Below are positions 54,596-64,000 of a stretch of 64,000 nucleotides of DNA, piece after piece. Under the pieces are notes generated by a model. That model searched no databases. It was given only the letters and a program-made list of their open reading frames with translations, and was not told the origin of the DNA. The DNA comes from Leptodactylus fallax (taxonomy: Eukaryota; Chordata; Amphibia; Anura; Leptodactylidae), in NCBI GenBank assembly GCA_947044405.1, contig CAMRHE010000460.1, positions 824,501 through 888,500 of the forward strand. The letters are read 5' to 3'. Position 1 is the first letter of the stretch; the number at the start of each line of letters is the position of its first letter. The position numbers were made by a program, and so were the translations under genes.

Positions 54596-54880
54596 TCAGA
54601 TTGGTGATGGCTCTGACAATCAGCCGTTCTCAGCAGCTGATACACGGAGAATGGAGCAGGAAGCAGACAGCGCTGTCCTCGGTGTAGTGGTCACACCTGG
54701 TACTGTAGATCAGCTCCTATTCATCTGAATGGGCAGTAAGCTGCAGTACCTCAGTTCTACCACTACATGAGAACAGCACTGTCACCTTCCTGCTCCATTA
54801 TCAGTTGCTAAGAATGCTGATCGATGACTTAACTTTAGATTATCAATATTTTTAGCCCGGAAAACCCCTTTAACATAGAG
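54596..54880. mobile_element. Palindromic interspersed repeat (anuran type)
   Basis: GGAGCAGGAAGCAGACAGCGCTGTC is mirrored near 54770-54797 by GAACAGCACTGTCACCTTCCTGCTCC, with ATTCATCTGAATGGG close to the centre. It ends in GCCCGGAAAACCCCTTTAA, a terminal motif seen again at about 57950. Non-coding. Confidence 0.6.
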
Positions 54881-56284
54881 TACCTGCTCATATCTGTATA
54901 AATCTGGCAATACACCTTCAAAAGCTGTTGGCTAAAATCTCATTTGGCAAAAAGCCATTCCTCCTGCCTTCTCAAAGACATTCACATTCAGTTTGGCCAA
55001 GTGTGCTTGTGTTCTCAGTGGGGAGAGGGTTAGGAAGTGGCTTCAACACATCTGGCAGTGGCCCCTACTATCTTTGGGACCCTTCTGCAGCTATGGTCCA
55101 GCCCTGGTCACTTACAAGCGTCCCATGTACTTTACATACTGGATTGCAGACTCCTCTATACAGCTGTAGTCCATGGTGGCCGACACAGTCAGGTTGCATT
55201 TCCTTATACAACATTATCTTTATTATAGATGGGTCCACCAGACGACTACAGACCCCCCGGGCGCTCCTGCCGGCCCTCTCAGCAGTCTCCTCTGTCAGCA
55301 CCAGACGGGACGTCTCTATACAATGTAGCCATGGACATTAATGATAATTACATTATATTATTATAATAATCTGATCGTTATAGTGGCCTCAGTCCAGGAC
55401 GTACATCACGTATAGACCCGGCGATATCTTACTGACTGTTATGTATCTCTTCTTTCCATTCACTTCTCGTTACATTACTTTGCTATTTTTCTCTCCTCAT
55501 GATTATGGTGGAATTGGCAGTTACCATGACAACCCTTTTTATCTTATTACGAGTGATCGTCGTTGCCAGCTCTGCCAATGAAATGAAGCTTTGTCTTTTT
55601 GTATATCCAACTACTAGTGCGCAAAATGTCAACTTAGATGTGTAATTGTGGAGATCGGGAGATGGTGACAACGGAAAACTAGTCAAGATATACCGCGAAA
55701 AGTACGACAGACAATCCACTGGGCATAAACTATATGGGTCACTGGAATCACAAAAATTCACAATAATAACTAGTCTGCTGTGTACACAGTGCTATAGGAC
55801 CAGGGGCGCTTTAACCATAGGGGCCCCCATAGCTCAGCCTACCTGGATGTGAGTGGGACAGCCCCACATTTTGGGTGCTGCCCCACTGCTCTCTGCGGCA
55901 GGAAGAGATTTCACCTCTATCTCTGACCTTAGGACACAATGGGGCAGCACGGCTATCAGCTCCATGCTCTACTATTCAAGATGTGTGCTGCAGAGAGGCG
56001 CGATGAGCTGCAGATATCACTACAGACAGAGCCTGCAGGCAGCTCCGGGGGAAGAGAGTTAGGTGAGTATCAATGGTGACTGGCTGGGCAGGGGGCAATT
56101 ATGTGGGGGCTACTCAAGGAGGCATTAAATTATGTGTGTGGGGGTTAGGAAAAGTTTTAACTGGGCCCACTAATGTATTAAAATGGCCCCTATATAGGAC
56201 ATACTTAAAGGGGTTGGCATGTGTGGCAAATGACCTGCAGCAGTCATGTGAATGATGTATGTGACGTCATTGTTACAGGATCTG
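54881..56284. other. Intergenic sequence, nothing assigned
   Basis: No exon or known element identified. The open frame at 54928-55341 has no recognisable domain and no splice context I trust. Confidence 0.35.
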
Positions 56285-56292
56285 TGTGGACA

Positions 56293-56495
56293 TCCGTGAC
56301 CAGGACAGCCGTGACCGGGACAGCCGTGATCGGTACAACCGTGACCGGGACAGCTGTGACAGGGACAGCCGTGACCAGTACACCAGTGACGGGGACAGCC
56401 GTGACCGGGACAGCTGTGACAGGGACAGCCGTGACCAGTACACCAGTGACGGGGACAGCCGTGTCTGGGACAGCCGTGACCGGGACAGCCGTAAC
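56293..56495. repeat. 15-bp repeat with a 60-bp higher-order unit
   Basis: The basic unit is GTGACCGGGACAGCC. The 60 bp at 56341-56400 and 56401-56460 are identical, each made of four 15-bp variants. With a unit divisible by three, open frames on both strands (TAVTG or DRDSR words) are artefacts. Confidence 0.93.
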
Positions 56496-56561
56496 TGGAG
56501 TGAAGTTTTTAATTATTCTGTACAATTTTTTGTTCTCAGCTCATTAAAAAAAGAAAATCCC

Positions 56562-56640
56562 TTTAAGGCTGAGGCCCCATCCTGCAGAAAAGCTGCTTTT
56601 TTTGTTGCAGATTTTGCTGCAGCATTTTGAGCCAAACCCA
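56562..56640. mobile_element. Half copy of a palindromic GGCCCCA-ended repeat
   Basis: TTTAAGGCTGAGGCCCCATC then CTGCAGAAAAGC and TTGTTGCAGATTTTGCTGCA matches the left half of the element at 56812-57050. Confidence 0.5.
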
Positions 56641-56811
56641 GGAGTGGCTACTGGAGCGCTCAGGGCTCGGCCGGCCGACTGGTCATGAGACGTGTGATCC
56701 CATGTCTCCCACTTCAGTAGAGAAATGGTCAGTCGTAGGACTCCTGACAACAGCCAAGTGCTTTACTTGGTCCCACAGACTTTGAGGAGAGTTTGCTGAC
56801 TATATGCTGAC

Positions 56812-57050
56812 TATAACTCCTTTAAGGCTGAGCCCCACGTTGCGGAAACACAGATTTTTTTGTTGCAGATTTTGGCGCGTTTTTTTTTTTAGAAAGTCTA
56901 GGAATGGAATGGGAAATATCTCGGAAGTTCTTATTCTTCTCCCTTCTGCTAAATCCATTCTTGGTTTTGGCTCGAAAAACGCAGGAAAATCTGCAACAAC
57001 AAAAAAGCAGGTTTTCTGCAATGTAAGGCCTTGGCCTAAAGGAGTTGCCC
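56812..57050. mobile_element. Palindromic MITE-like repeat
   Basis: The left end ACTCCTTTAAGGCTGAGCCC and the right end GGCCTTGGCCTAAAGGAGT are inverted copies, as are TTGTTGCAGATTTT / AAAATCTGCAACAA inside. Length is about 239 bp, without coding capacity. Confidence 0.7.
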
Positions 57051-57277
57051 CATTAAGATACACCCACTCCATATGTCACATTAGGGCATATGGACATCAT
57101 AGAGTGGGCTCCAAGCTCGGGATTACCCTTTATTAGCCAGAATAGAGGGCACACACTGACTCCCCTCAATGTGACCATTACATCATGGATTCATATGTAA
57201 TACCGCAATCCTCCTGCTGTGAGCACCGCAGGAGCTGCCCATACAGATTACCTGCGATCTCCTGGGGATTACAGAAG

Positions 57278-57955
57278 GAGTTGTCCATATTTATGACATA
57301 TACTTAGGAGAGGTCATAAATATCTGATCGGAGGGGTCCGACACTCAGCAATGCCACCGATCAGGCGATATCACAGTCTAGAATCTTCTCTAGCATTGCT
57401 TTTTATAGAACACTGGGCTTCAGCTTCAGCCCCTTCCCAGGTGATGTGTCCATCTTGCCAGACGCTACATCGATAAGGTCCTAAGGGACACCCCATTTGT
57501 GCAGCTGTATTTATCTAGTGGTGATGGACCTTACTGTTGATAAGGGCGAGGGAATCCTTTATTGACTGTCACAAGGCACGTGTCCTATAGTGGGGATGCC
57601 CCAAACTGCTGACACTTCTTTTCTGTATGTACGCCATAGTTGTAGGAGTTAAGCTGTTAGGTCAACAATTCAAGATCATCGGGTTCTTACACCAGGGTCC
57701 TGGCTGATCAGCTGTTTGAAGGGGCTGCAATGTTGCGGCGAGCGCTTCATCCTCTTCATTACTTACCAAGCATAGTGCTTTACATTGGTACACTGGCTGT
57801 GCTTGGCATTGCATTTACTTGAATGGGACTGAGCTGTGACTAGGCCATGTGACTGATAATCACGCTCAGGAAGATCCGCTGCCACTTCAAACAGCTGATC
57901 CACTGGGTTCCCCACGGATCTTCAATTAAAAATTTCTTGTAAAACCCCTTTAAGG
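57278..57955. mobile_element. Composite interspersed repeat (GATCAGCTG type)
   Basis: Segments GTCATAAATATCTGATCGG and GGGGTCCGACAC with CCACCGATCAG, and later TGGCTGATCAGCTGTTTGAA, TACTTGAATGGGACTGAGCT and TTCAAACAGCTGATCC, correspond to an inverted-repeat family very common in frog genomes as I recall. Decayed, non-coding. Confidence 0.6.
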
Positions 57956-58272
57956 TCGAGGCCCCACATAGAGAGACACAGCAAAAAAACACTGCAGAAA
58001 AAAATGTGGCGGAAACACATCAGGTTTTTTTCCACAGCGTTTTTTCATTGCATTTTTGCAGAGTTTTCCTCTGCGGACTTCCTGCCCCTATTATACCTAT
58101 ACAGAAAGCGTCAGCGTCCCCGCAGGTATAATTGACAGGCTGCGACTTCAATAACACAGCTTTTCCGCTGCTGATTTTTTCTGCAATGTTTGGATGGAAT
58201 TAGCCAGAATCTCCTCCACTTTGCAGGGGCAGCAAAACTTGGCTTTTTTGCAACGTGGGGCTTTAGCCTAAG
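57955..58272. mobile_element. Palindromic MITE-like repeat, longer relative
   Basis: The left end TTAAGGTCGAGGCCCCACAT and right end ACGTGGGGCTTTAGCCTAA are inverted. Internal GCAGAAAAAA/TTTTTTCTGCA pairs are present. Same family type as 56812-57050. Confidence 0.65.
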
Positions 58273-60284
58273 AGTGACAAGTGGGTAAAATGTCTGTAAG
58301 GAACCATAAGAAGGGCCATGGGGGAAGAAGTGCGGAGAAGGAGATAGTTAGGTTGGGATAGTCTGGAATAAGGATTGGTTGTGGGCCTGGTAGTCGGAGG
58401 TAGCAGGAGGGGCTGGTCCCTTGGATGAAGCAGAGGTGTCAGTATAATTGGGTAAGTGGAATATAGGTGGAGCTGGTGCATGTAAGATGAGGCAAGTAAG
58501 AAATAATAGGAAGTGACTTCTATTTCATTACAGGGCAGTGCGGATCCGCCATGCCGCCCTTATCATGAGTCGTGTTGTATTGTTGCGTGTTGTAAGGTGG
58601 GATATTGGAAGTTCACGCACATGATGGAGGTCTGTATGGGCCGGGGCACCATAAGCATGAGCCCGTAGGCCCGTAGGGTCTCCACTGCGAGGGGACAAGT
58701 TACACGGCTGGTCCCAGATCAGACAGACATGGACAATAACAAAGGTTGGTCAGGGCAGACAAATGGCAGAGATGTGGTGCACCAATGGCTCCTAGTGTGT
58801 GGGGGGCTGGTGACACGTGTGCCATGTGCCCATCAAGCAAGAGGTCACAGTCAGGTTCACCCACCTGTTGTAAGTAAAGAGTGGCCGATGTCACTGTCAG
58901 TATGCTCAATATGTAAGATGGGCCAGAACGTGGCTGATCAATCGTCCTATGTAGGACCTAAGGAGCAACGATCTGACCAGGGAGCATTAAACAAGCAGAT
59001 CAGTCTGACATAAAGGGGTGCAGAGAGGTCAATGGTCATGTGGGTGTGGTCAGTCATGTCATACAAGGGTAGTCTCAGCAGACAGAGGACAAAAAAAATC
59101 CAAACCAATTTTATGAGACGATTGCCTGCTGAGGTCATTGAGGATGGTTGTGCAGAAATCTCAGACAAAAGTCTATCTGATAAATTGTCAGAATCTCCAG
59201 AATCCGCCGAATGTATTCTTATAGTATAATGATGGCGGCGGCTATAAATCTGCGAGGTCCGTCCATCGTGTCCGTCACATGATCCCGCGCCGCCGTCATT
59301 CTCATTACTAATTTCTATCAAAACAGAAATGTGAACCCACTTATAGGGACATTAACCCTTTAGTCTACTACGGAACGTATTCGCAGTTATCAGAAGCCGC
59401 AGACTGAGAAGAGACTGTCTATGGTTTCCTTCAGCTAATTCCCTGCCAGGCTGTTCCTGTGATCATACACAGTATATACTGTATATATACAGTATATACT
59501 ATATGCCCTTCTAAAAACGCGGTTACCCGCGGACCACGTAGACTATAATGGGATCCATCAGGTTTCTGACAGTTTTATTTCCTCTGTGCCGATTTTAGAT
59601 GGAATCTGCGGCAGATTCTCCTACAGAGATGTGAACATAACCTTAAAGGTGCGGCGTGTGATACGGATACATCTGATAATATGCTTTGCCCCTGCACACA
59701 TCACGTCCTCCTTTTGGTTCCTTTTTATCGTTCAGACGTTGTGCCCCGGGTTTACTACACCCTGGATTTTATACGCCCCAGGTTTATTACACCCCAGGTT
59801 TTATACACCCCGTGCTCGATCGCTTTACGCCGCTGGGGTCAGTCACGTCATGTCGGTGAGAATATTTCCATCTATACAAAGTGCTGCAGTTCCCGGCGGC
59901 GGGGTCGGCTACCGGGGGAAGGGGGGCTCATTGGCCGCAGTCACGGTCCGCGTGGTCTATATTATATTATACATAGCTCCCAACAGTCCCGATTTTACAC
60001 TGCTGTCCCGCGGTCCCACATAGCTTACAGTTTGTCCCGCTATTCCCCTGAAGTGTTTTGCTATTAACAAACTTTATTAGGGTCGGGTAAAGGTTAAATG
60101 GTAGATGCTAAATCCGAGTGGCTAAAGGACCTTTGATGACGTCATGAACATGTGATCAGACTCTTGAGTGGGCGGAGCTATTCTGGATACTGCGGGACAG
60201 TGTGATGTTACACAGAAAGCTGGGAACAGAGAGTGATCGAAGATAAGTAGGAGAGAAGAGACAGCATGTGTGATCAAGAGGAGG
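58273..60284. other. Intergenic sequence, nothing recognised
   Basis: Only two small items: a palindromic TATACTGTATATATACAGTATA tract at about 59470-59495 and a few 15-bp ACACCCCAGGTTTTA-like repeats at about 59745-59815. No exon recognised. Confidence 0.4.
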
Positions 60285-60660
60285 GAACTGGGGGCAGATG
60301 TAGGGGGAAATTAAACTGAAGGCAGATGAAGGGGCAATTAAACTGAAGGCAGATTAAGGGGGCAATTAAACTGGTGGCAAATAAAGGGGGACATTAAATT
60401 GGTGGTAGATGGGGCAATTAAACTGGGGGCAGATGAAGGGGGCATTAAGCTGGTGACATGAAGGGGGAACATTAAATTGGTGGCAGATAAAGGGAGACAT
60501 TAACATGGTGGCAAATAAAGGGGGCATTAAACTGAAGGCAGATGAAGGGGCATTAAGCTGGTGGCAGATGAAGGGGGACATTAAACTGGGGGCAGATGAA
60601 GGGGGACATTAAACTGGGGGCAACTGGAGGAGGACATTAAACCATGGGGGTAGCTGGAGG
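60285..60660. repeat. About 28-bp minisatellite (GGGGACATTAAACTGG)
   Basis: Units GGCAGATGAAGGGGGACATT then AAACTGGG, about 12 copies with variable spacing. At about 60665 the sequence turns round: CTGCCCCCAGTTTAATGTCC at 60680-60699 is the inverse orientation. Confidence 0.85.
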
Positions 60661-60699
60661 GGACATGTCTGCCTCTAGCTGCCCCCAGTTTAATGTCCC

Positions 60700-61494
60700 T
60701 GTGATGAACCGACCCTCAGTTTTATATCTTTCTTGGAAGTGTGTTTTACTTGCTTAGGTCAGTCCTTCCCCCACTTGGAATGCGGTGCTTTAGTTGAGTC
60801 CACATTGCTGGACGATAGGCTTCACTGGTTTTATGTGTGTTCATTGGAGATGGCTTGCTATAGCCAGGCACTTTTATTATCCCTGGCCAGATGGGATGGG
60901 GGATAGCAAGCCTTAACTTCACCCTTCTCTCCAAGGGTTCTGCAAAGGTGGGAGAAGGGGGGCTGCCTGGGAGCAAGGGGTGGGTGGAGCACTAGCCATA
61001 TGCTGTGGGCAGACCTGGATTCTGGGGTCATTCAGCAAAGAGGCAGTAAGGAGCTCTGATCTGGGAGAAGATGAGAGGGCCTGCCCTACTGAGGAATGCT
61101 TTGAGGGCCTAGTTCTGGACAGCATGTAGAAGGATTGTTTTATGCAACTTGCTTAAGCTTGCGCCCTAGGCCCAAAACTCTGCTGTGGCCTAGAGAAACG
61201 GACTACGAGCCTATGCCGGTATTTTCTCTATCTTTTAATTCCCCTGTTTATTTTTGTGTATTGTATCATCGGTCTTTTGCTTGTATGTTTATGCTTGATC
61301 ATATTAATATTGTATATTTCTGTATATGCTATTAATCCATACCGACCCACTTGGGTTATTAAACATATAAAATTTATATCGCTCATTTCGTTTTATCCTA
61401 TGACCCGGTCTACTCACGGTGTGTGAGTGGGAGGTTAAGAAAGAAGTTTGATCGCAGGCGTGCCAGGCGGCTGGGCGAGGCGATATTCTTCACA
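60700..61494. mobile_element. Solo LTR, 795 bp
   Basis: It begins TGTGATGAACCGACCC and ends TATTCTTCACA (TG...CA ends, TGTGA/TCACA inverted). Both sides carry the 5-bp direct repeat GTCCC (60695-60699 and 61495-61499). Removing the element and one GTCCC restores the AATGTCCCCCTCC unit of the surrounding repeat. No internal retroelement genes are present, so this is an LTR left after recombination. A 5-bp target duplication fits Ty3/gypsy-like elements and some endogenous retroviruses. I cannot tell which. Confidence 0.85.
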
Positions 61495-61650
61495 GTCCCC
61501 CTCCAAATACCCCCCACTGTTTAATGTCCCCCTCCAGCTGCCCCATAGTTTAATGTCCCCCTCTAGTTTCCGCCAGTTTAAACTGGGGCACGAGGAGAGG
61601 GACTTATTACTGTGGGGAAATTGGAGGGGACCATTATAATGTGGGGGCAT
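61495..61650. repeat. Inverted continuation of the GGGGACATTAAAC minisatellite
   Basis: TTTAATGTCCCCCTCCAGCT repeated three times, the reverse complement of the array at 60285-60660, then CACGAGGAGAGGG-type forward-like sequence. It was one block with 60665-60699 before the LTR insertion. Confidence 0.7.
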
Positions 61651-61747
61651 ATAATGTTAGAATGACTGTAGGAGCATTATACTGTGTGGGGGCACATGGA
61701 AAAATAGCTGAGAATGGGCGGAGTCAACATAGAAGTGGGTGGAGCTA

Positions 61748-62890
61748 AATTTGACTTTAGTAAGGCCTTTGATAAAGTATTACATAACATTCTTATTGAA
61801 AAAAATGATCAAGTATGGCTTTGATAAAATATCAGTGAGGTGGGTTCACAATTGGCTTAATGATCGGGCACAACGAGTAATTCTAAATGGCTATACATCA
61901 AACTGGAAGAAAGTAAAAAGCGGGGTGCCGCAGGGCTCTGTCCTGGGCCCAGTACTTTTTAATATTTTTATAAATGATCTGGATGATGGGGTTAATGGGG
62001 AACTAATAAAATTTGCAGATGATACAAAGATAGGAGGAATGGCCAACACTAGAGAGGAGAGAGAGTGCATCCAAAAGGACTTGGACACACTGGAACAATG
62101 GACTGAGGTGAACAAAATGGTATTCAACAGGGACAAATGCAAAGTCCTACATCTGGGTAACAGAAATGCAAGAAGCATATATAGTATGGGAGGAATAGTA
62201 CTAAGTGAGAGTACAGGGGAAAAGGATCTGGGCATAATAATAGATCGCAAATTCAACATGAGTCAACAGTGCGGTGCGGTGGCTAAAAAGGCTAATAAAA
62301 TTCTAGGATGTATCAAGACGAGCATTGAAGCTAGATCAAGAGAGGTAATTATTCCGCTGTACTCTGCCCTGGTCAGACCCCACCTGGAATACTGTGTACA
62401 GTTCTGGGCGCCCCAGTTTAAGAAAGACATCGATTTATTGGAGAAGGTCCAGAGAACAGCAACCAAAATGGTGGAAGGTCTACAAATCATGTCCTACGAG
62501 GAGAGGCTAAAAGAATTGGGACTGCTTAGTTTGCAGAAGAGAAGGCTAAGGGGAGACTTAATAGCGGTATTTAAATATCTGAAAGGTTGTCACAGTGCAG
62601 AGGGATCTACCCTATTCTCATTAGCAGAAGGAAGCACGAGAAGTAATGGGATGAAACTAAGGGGAAGGAGATTCAGATTAGACATTAGGAAAAACTTTCT
62701 AACAGTAAGGGTAGTGAGAGAGTGGAATAGGCTGCCACGGGAGGTGGTGAGTTCTCCATCAATTGAAATCTTCAAGCGGAAACTGGATAGGTATATAGCT
62801 GGGATGTTTTAGGAATTCCTGCTTTTGCAGGGGGTTGGACTTGATGGCCCTTGAGGTCCCTTCCAACTCAAACAAACAAAACAAAACAAT
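61748..62890 (+). mobile_element. 5'-truncated CR1-type LINE
   Basis: The remnant starts within RT at TTTGACTTTAGTAAGGCCTT (DFSKAFDKV) and runs to the 3' end TGGACTTGATGGCCCTTGAG, CCTTCCAACTC and a short AAACAAAC tail. The 3' end pattern is that of CR1/L2-clade LINEs. The element is truncated at its 5' end, as is usual for such copies. Confidence 0.9.
61758..62812 (+). pseudogene. CR1-type reverse transcriptase C-terminal part, frameshifted at start
   Basis: From about 61805 the frame is open to the stop at 62812. Motifs: GVPQGSVLGPVLFNIFINDL, FADDTKIGG (62012 on, catalytic Asp pair), CKVLHLG, KDLGIIID, then the CR1 tail LVRPHLEYCVQFWAP, ATKMVEGL, YEERLKELGLLSLQKRRLRG and WNRLPREVV. The preceding DFSKAFDKVLHNILIE is in another frame, shifted in the A run near 61800. 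Endonuclease and ORF1 are missing. Long intact frame, so a fairly recent copy. Confidence 0.9.
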
Positions 62891-63339
62891 TTGCCGTGGT
62901 GTGCATAGCACCCTGTATATTTTGTCCCTCTTTCTGTCCTTTGTAAGTTGGGAGGTATGTATTATATTATATATTATACGGAGTGCATTTATACGGAGAC
63001 TTGTACACACAGGTGGATGTATATATATCAGTATCAGATATATAGGTTAGAAGTATTGGATATACAGAGATCATCTCTGTACATCTAGAAGTGAGTACTG
63101 CTGCACTGTAAGTATAGGGGCCGAATAATATAGCAAGTACCACTGTGCAGTGTTTATATATATATACAAAAGTTTAGAAGTAGACTGTGCACTGTATATG
63201 CATGTAACAATAGTAGTCCCACTGTGCTGTTGATCCACTATATAAAATTATATATCCATATGTTTGTAGCCTGATATGTATAAAAAGGTTGAAAAGGACT
63301 CGGGGGCACTGTATACATATACAAATAGAAGTAGCACTG
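62891..63339. other. Sequence between CR1 and TA-rich array
   Basis: AT-rich, with short words such as ACTGTGCACTGTATA already hinting at the following array. No gene seen. Confidence 0.35.
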
Positions 63340-64000
63340 TGCATATATATATATATATATATAGTAGCAGGCACTGTGCACTGTATATATATATATATAT
63401 GGTAGACTGCAGACATGCACTGTATATATAAATATATACTGTATATATATAAAAATAGACTGTAGACTGTGCACTGTATATATATATATATATATACTAT
63501 ACTATATACTATATATATATAAAATAGATGTAGACTGCAGACATGCACTGTATATATATATATATAGAAGTAGACTGCAGACATGCACTGTATATATATA
63601 TATATATAGTAGTACTGCGGGCATGCACTATATATATATATAGTATACTATATATATATATATATAAAAATAGATGTAGACTGCAGCTGCACTGTATATA
63701 TATATATATAGAAGTAGACTGCAGACATGCACTGTATATATATATATATAGTAGAAGTAGTACTGTGCACTGTATATATATATATATATATATAAAGTAG
63801 AAGTAGACTGTGCACTGTATATATATATATATACTGCATACTGTATATATATAAAAATAGATGTAGGACTGCAGCTGCACTATATATATATATATATATA
63901 TAAGTAGACTGCAGACATGCACTGTATATATATATATATAGATGTAGACTGCAGACATGCACTGTATATATATATAAAAATATATATATATATGTATATA
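63340..64000. repeat. TA-rich tandem array, runs off right edge
   Basis: (TA)n tracts of 8-26 bases alternate with GAAGTAGACTGCAGACATGC and ACTGTGCACTG. The period is roughly 40-50 bp. Minus-strand frames of IYIYIY type are artefacts. Confidence 0.9.

Noticed and set aside
52008..54645. Open frames up to 808 residues with AAAVYGPLCSS or LLLHRGPYTAAAQGP repeats
   Set aside because: Shadow of the 25-bp CAG-containing array in all frames.
54928..55341. 137-codon open frame on the + strand
   Set aside because: No known domain, no convincing splice sites or conservation evidence; composition like random intergenic sequence.
56221..56630. Overlapping frames with TAVTGTAVTG and DRDSRDRDS repeats
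   Set aside because: Produced by a 15-bp tandem repeat; flanks show no coding signal.
60746..60976. Minus-strand 76-codon frame within the LTR
   Set aside because: No recognisable motif; it lies wholly inside the solo LTR.

Overview
This is a 64 kb window of vertebrate nuclear DNA, most probably from a frog or toad. It has split exons with canonical GT/AG splice sites, AATAAA polyadenylation signals, CR1- and L1/Tx1-type LINEs, Tc1/mariner elements of the kind shared by fish and amphibians, and the palindromic 'CCCCTTTAA'-type short repeats I associate with anuran genomes. No tRNA, rRNA, CRISPR or bacterial-style operon was seen. Species cannot be fixed from the sequence alone.

The one protein-coding gene I can recognise is otoancorin (OTOA) on the + strand. 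The window holds its last 21 coding exons (3450-36681), about 915 codons. All 20 junctions join in phase, and the order matches the vertebrate otoancorin protein as I know it. The 5' exons, for roughly the first quarter of the protein, lie left of the window. The chain ends in a Thr-rich stalk and a hydrophobic GPI-type tail, followed by a short 3' UTR with two AATAAA signals near 36.9 kb. Otoancorin is an inner-ear protein that attaches acellular gels such as the tectorial membrane to the sensory epithelium.

The introns are filled with unrelated minisatellites: 29 bp (3.6-5.6 kb), 24 bp (6.2-8.0 kb), 41 bp (9.3-11.7 kb), about 43 bp (17.7-23.2 kb), 34 bp (23.4-25.3 kb) and about 18 bp (35.7-36.3 kb). 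They also hold a decayed DD34E Tc1-like element (30.85-32.46 kb), an older Tc1-like fossil (33.9-34.8 kb), two palindromic MITE-like elements, and a broken L1/Tx1-type LINE at the left edge (minus strand).

From about 37 kb to the right end no second gene is certain. This part is a run of tandem arrays: 29 bp (38.5-42.4 kb, split by a nearly intact DD35E Tc1 element), a G-rich array of about 21 bp (43.6-45.2 kb), an 11/44 bp higher-order array (45.7-45.9 kb), an 11 bp array with an exact 1049 bp internal duplication (47.1-51.2 kb), a 25 bp CAG-containing array (52.1-54.6 kb), a 15/60 bp array (56.3-56.5 kb), a roughly 28 bp array (60.3-60.7 kb) split by a solo LTR, and a TA-rich array at the right edge. 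A truncated CR1-type LINE lies at 61.7-62.9 kb. One unassigned exon-like stretch sits on the minus strand at 45995-46213. About 40% of the window is tandem repeat, and this produces many long open frames that are not genes.
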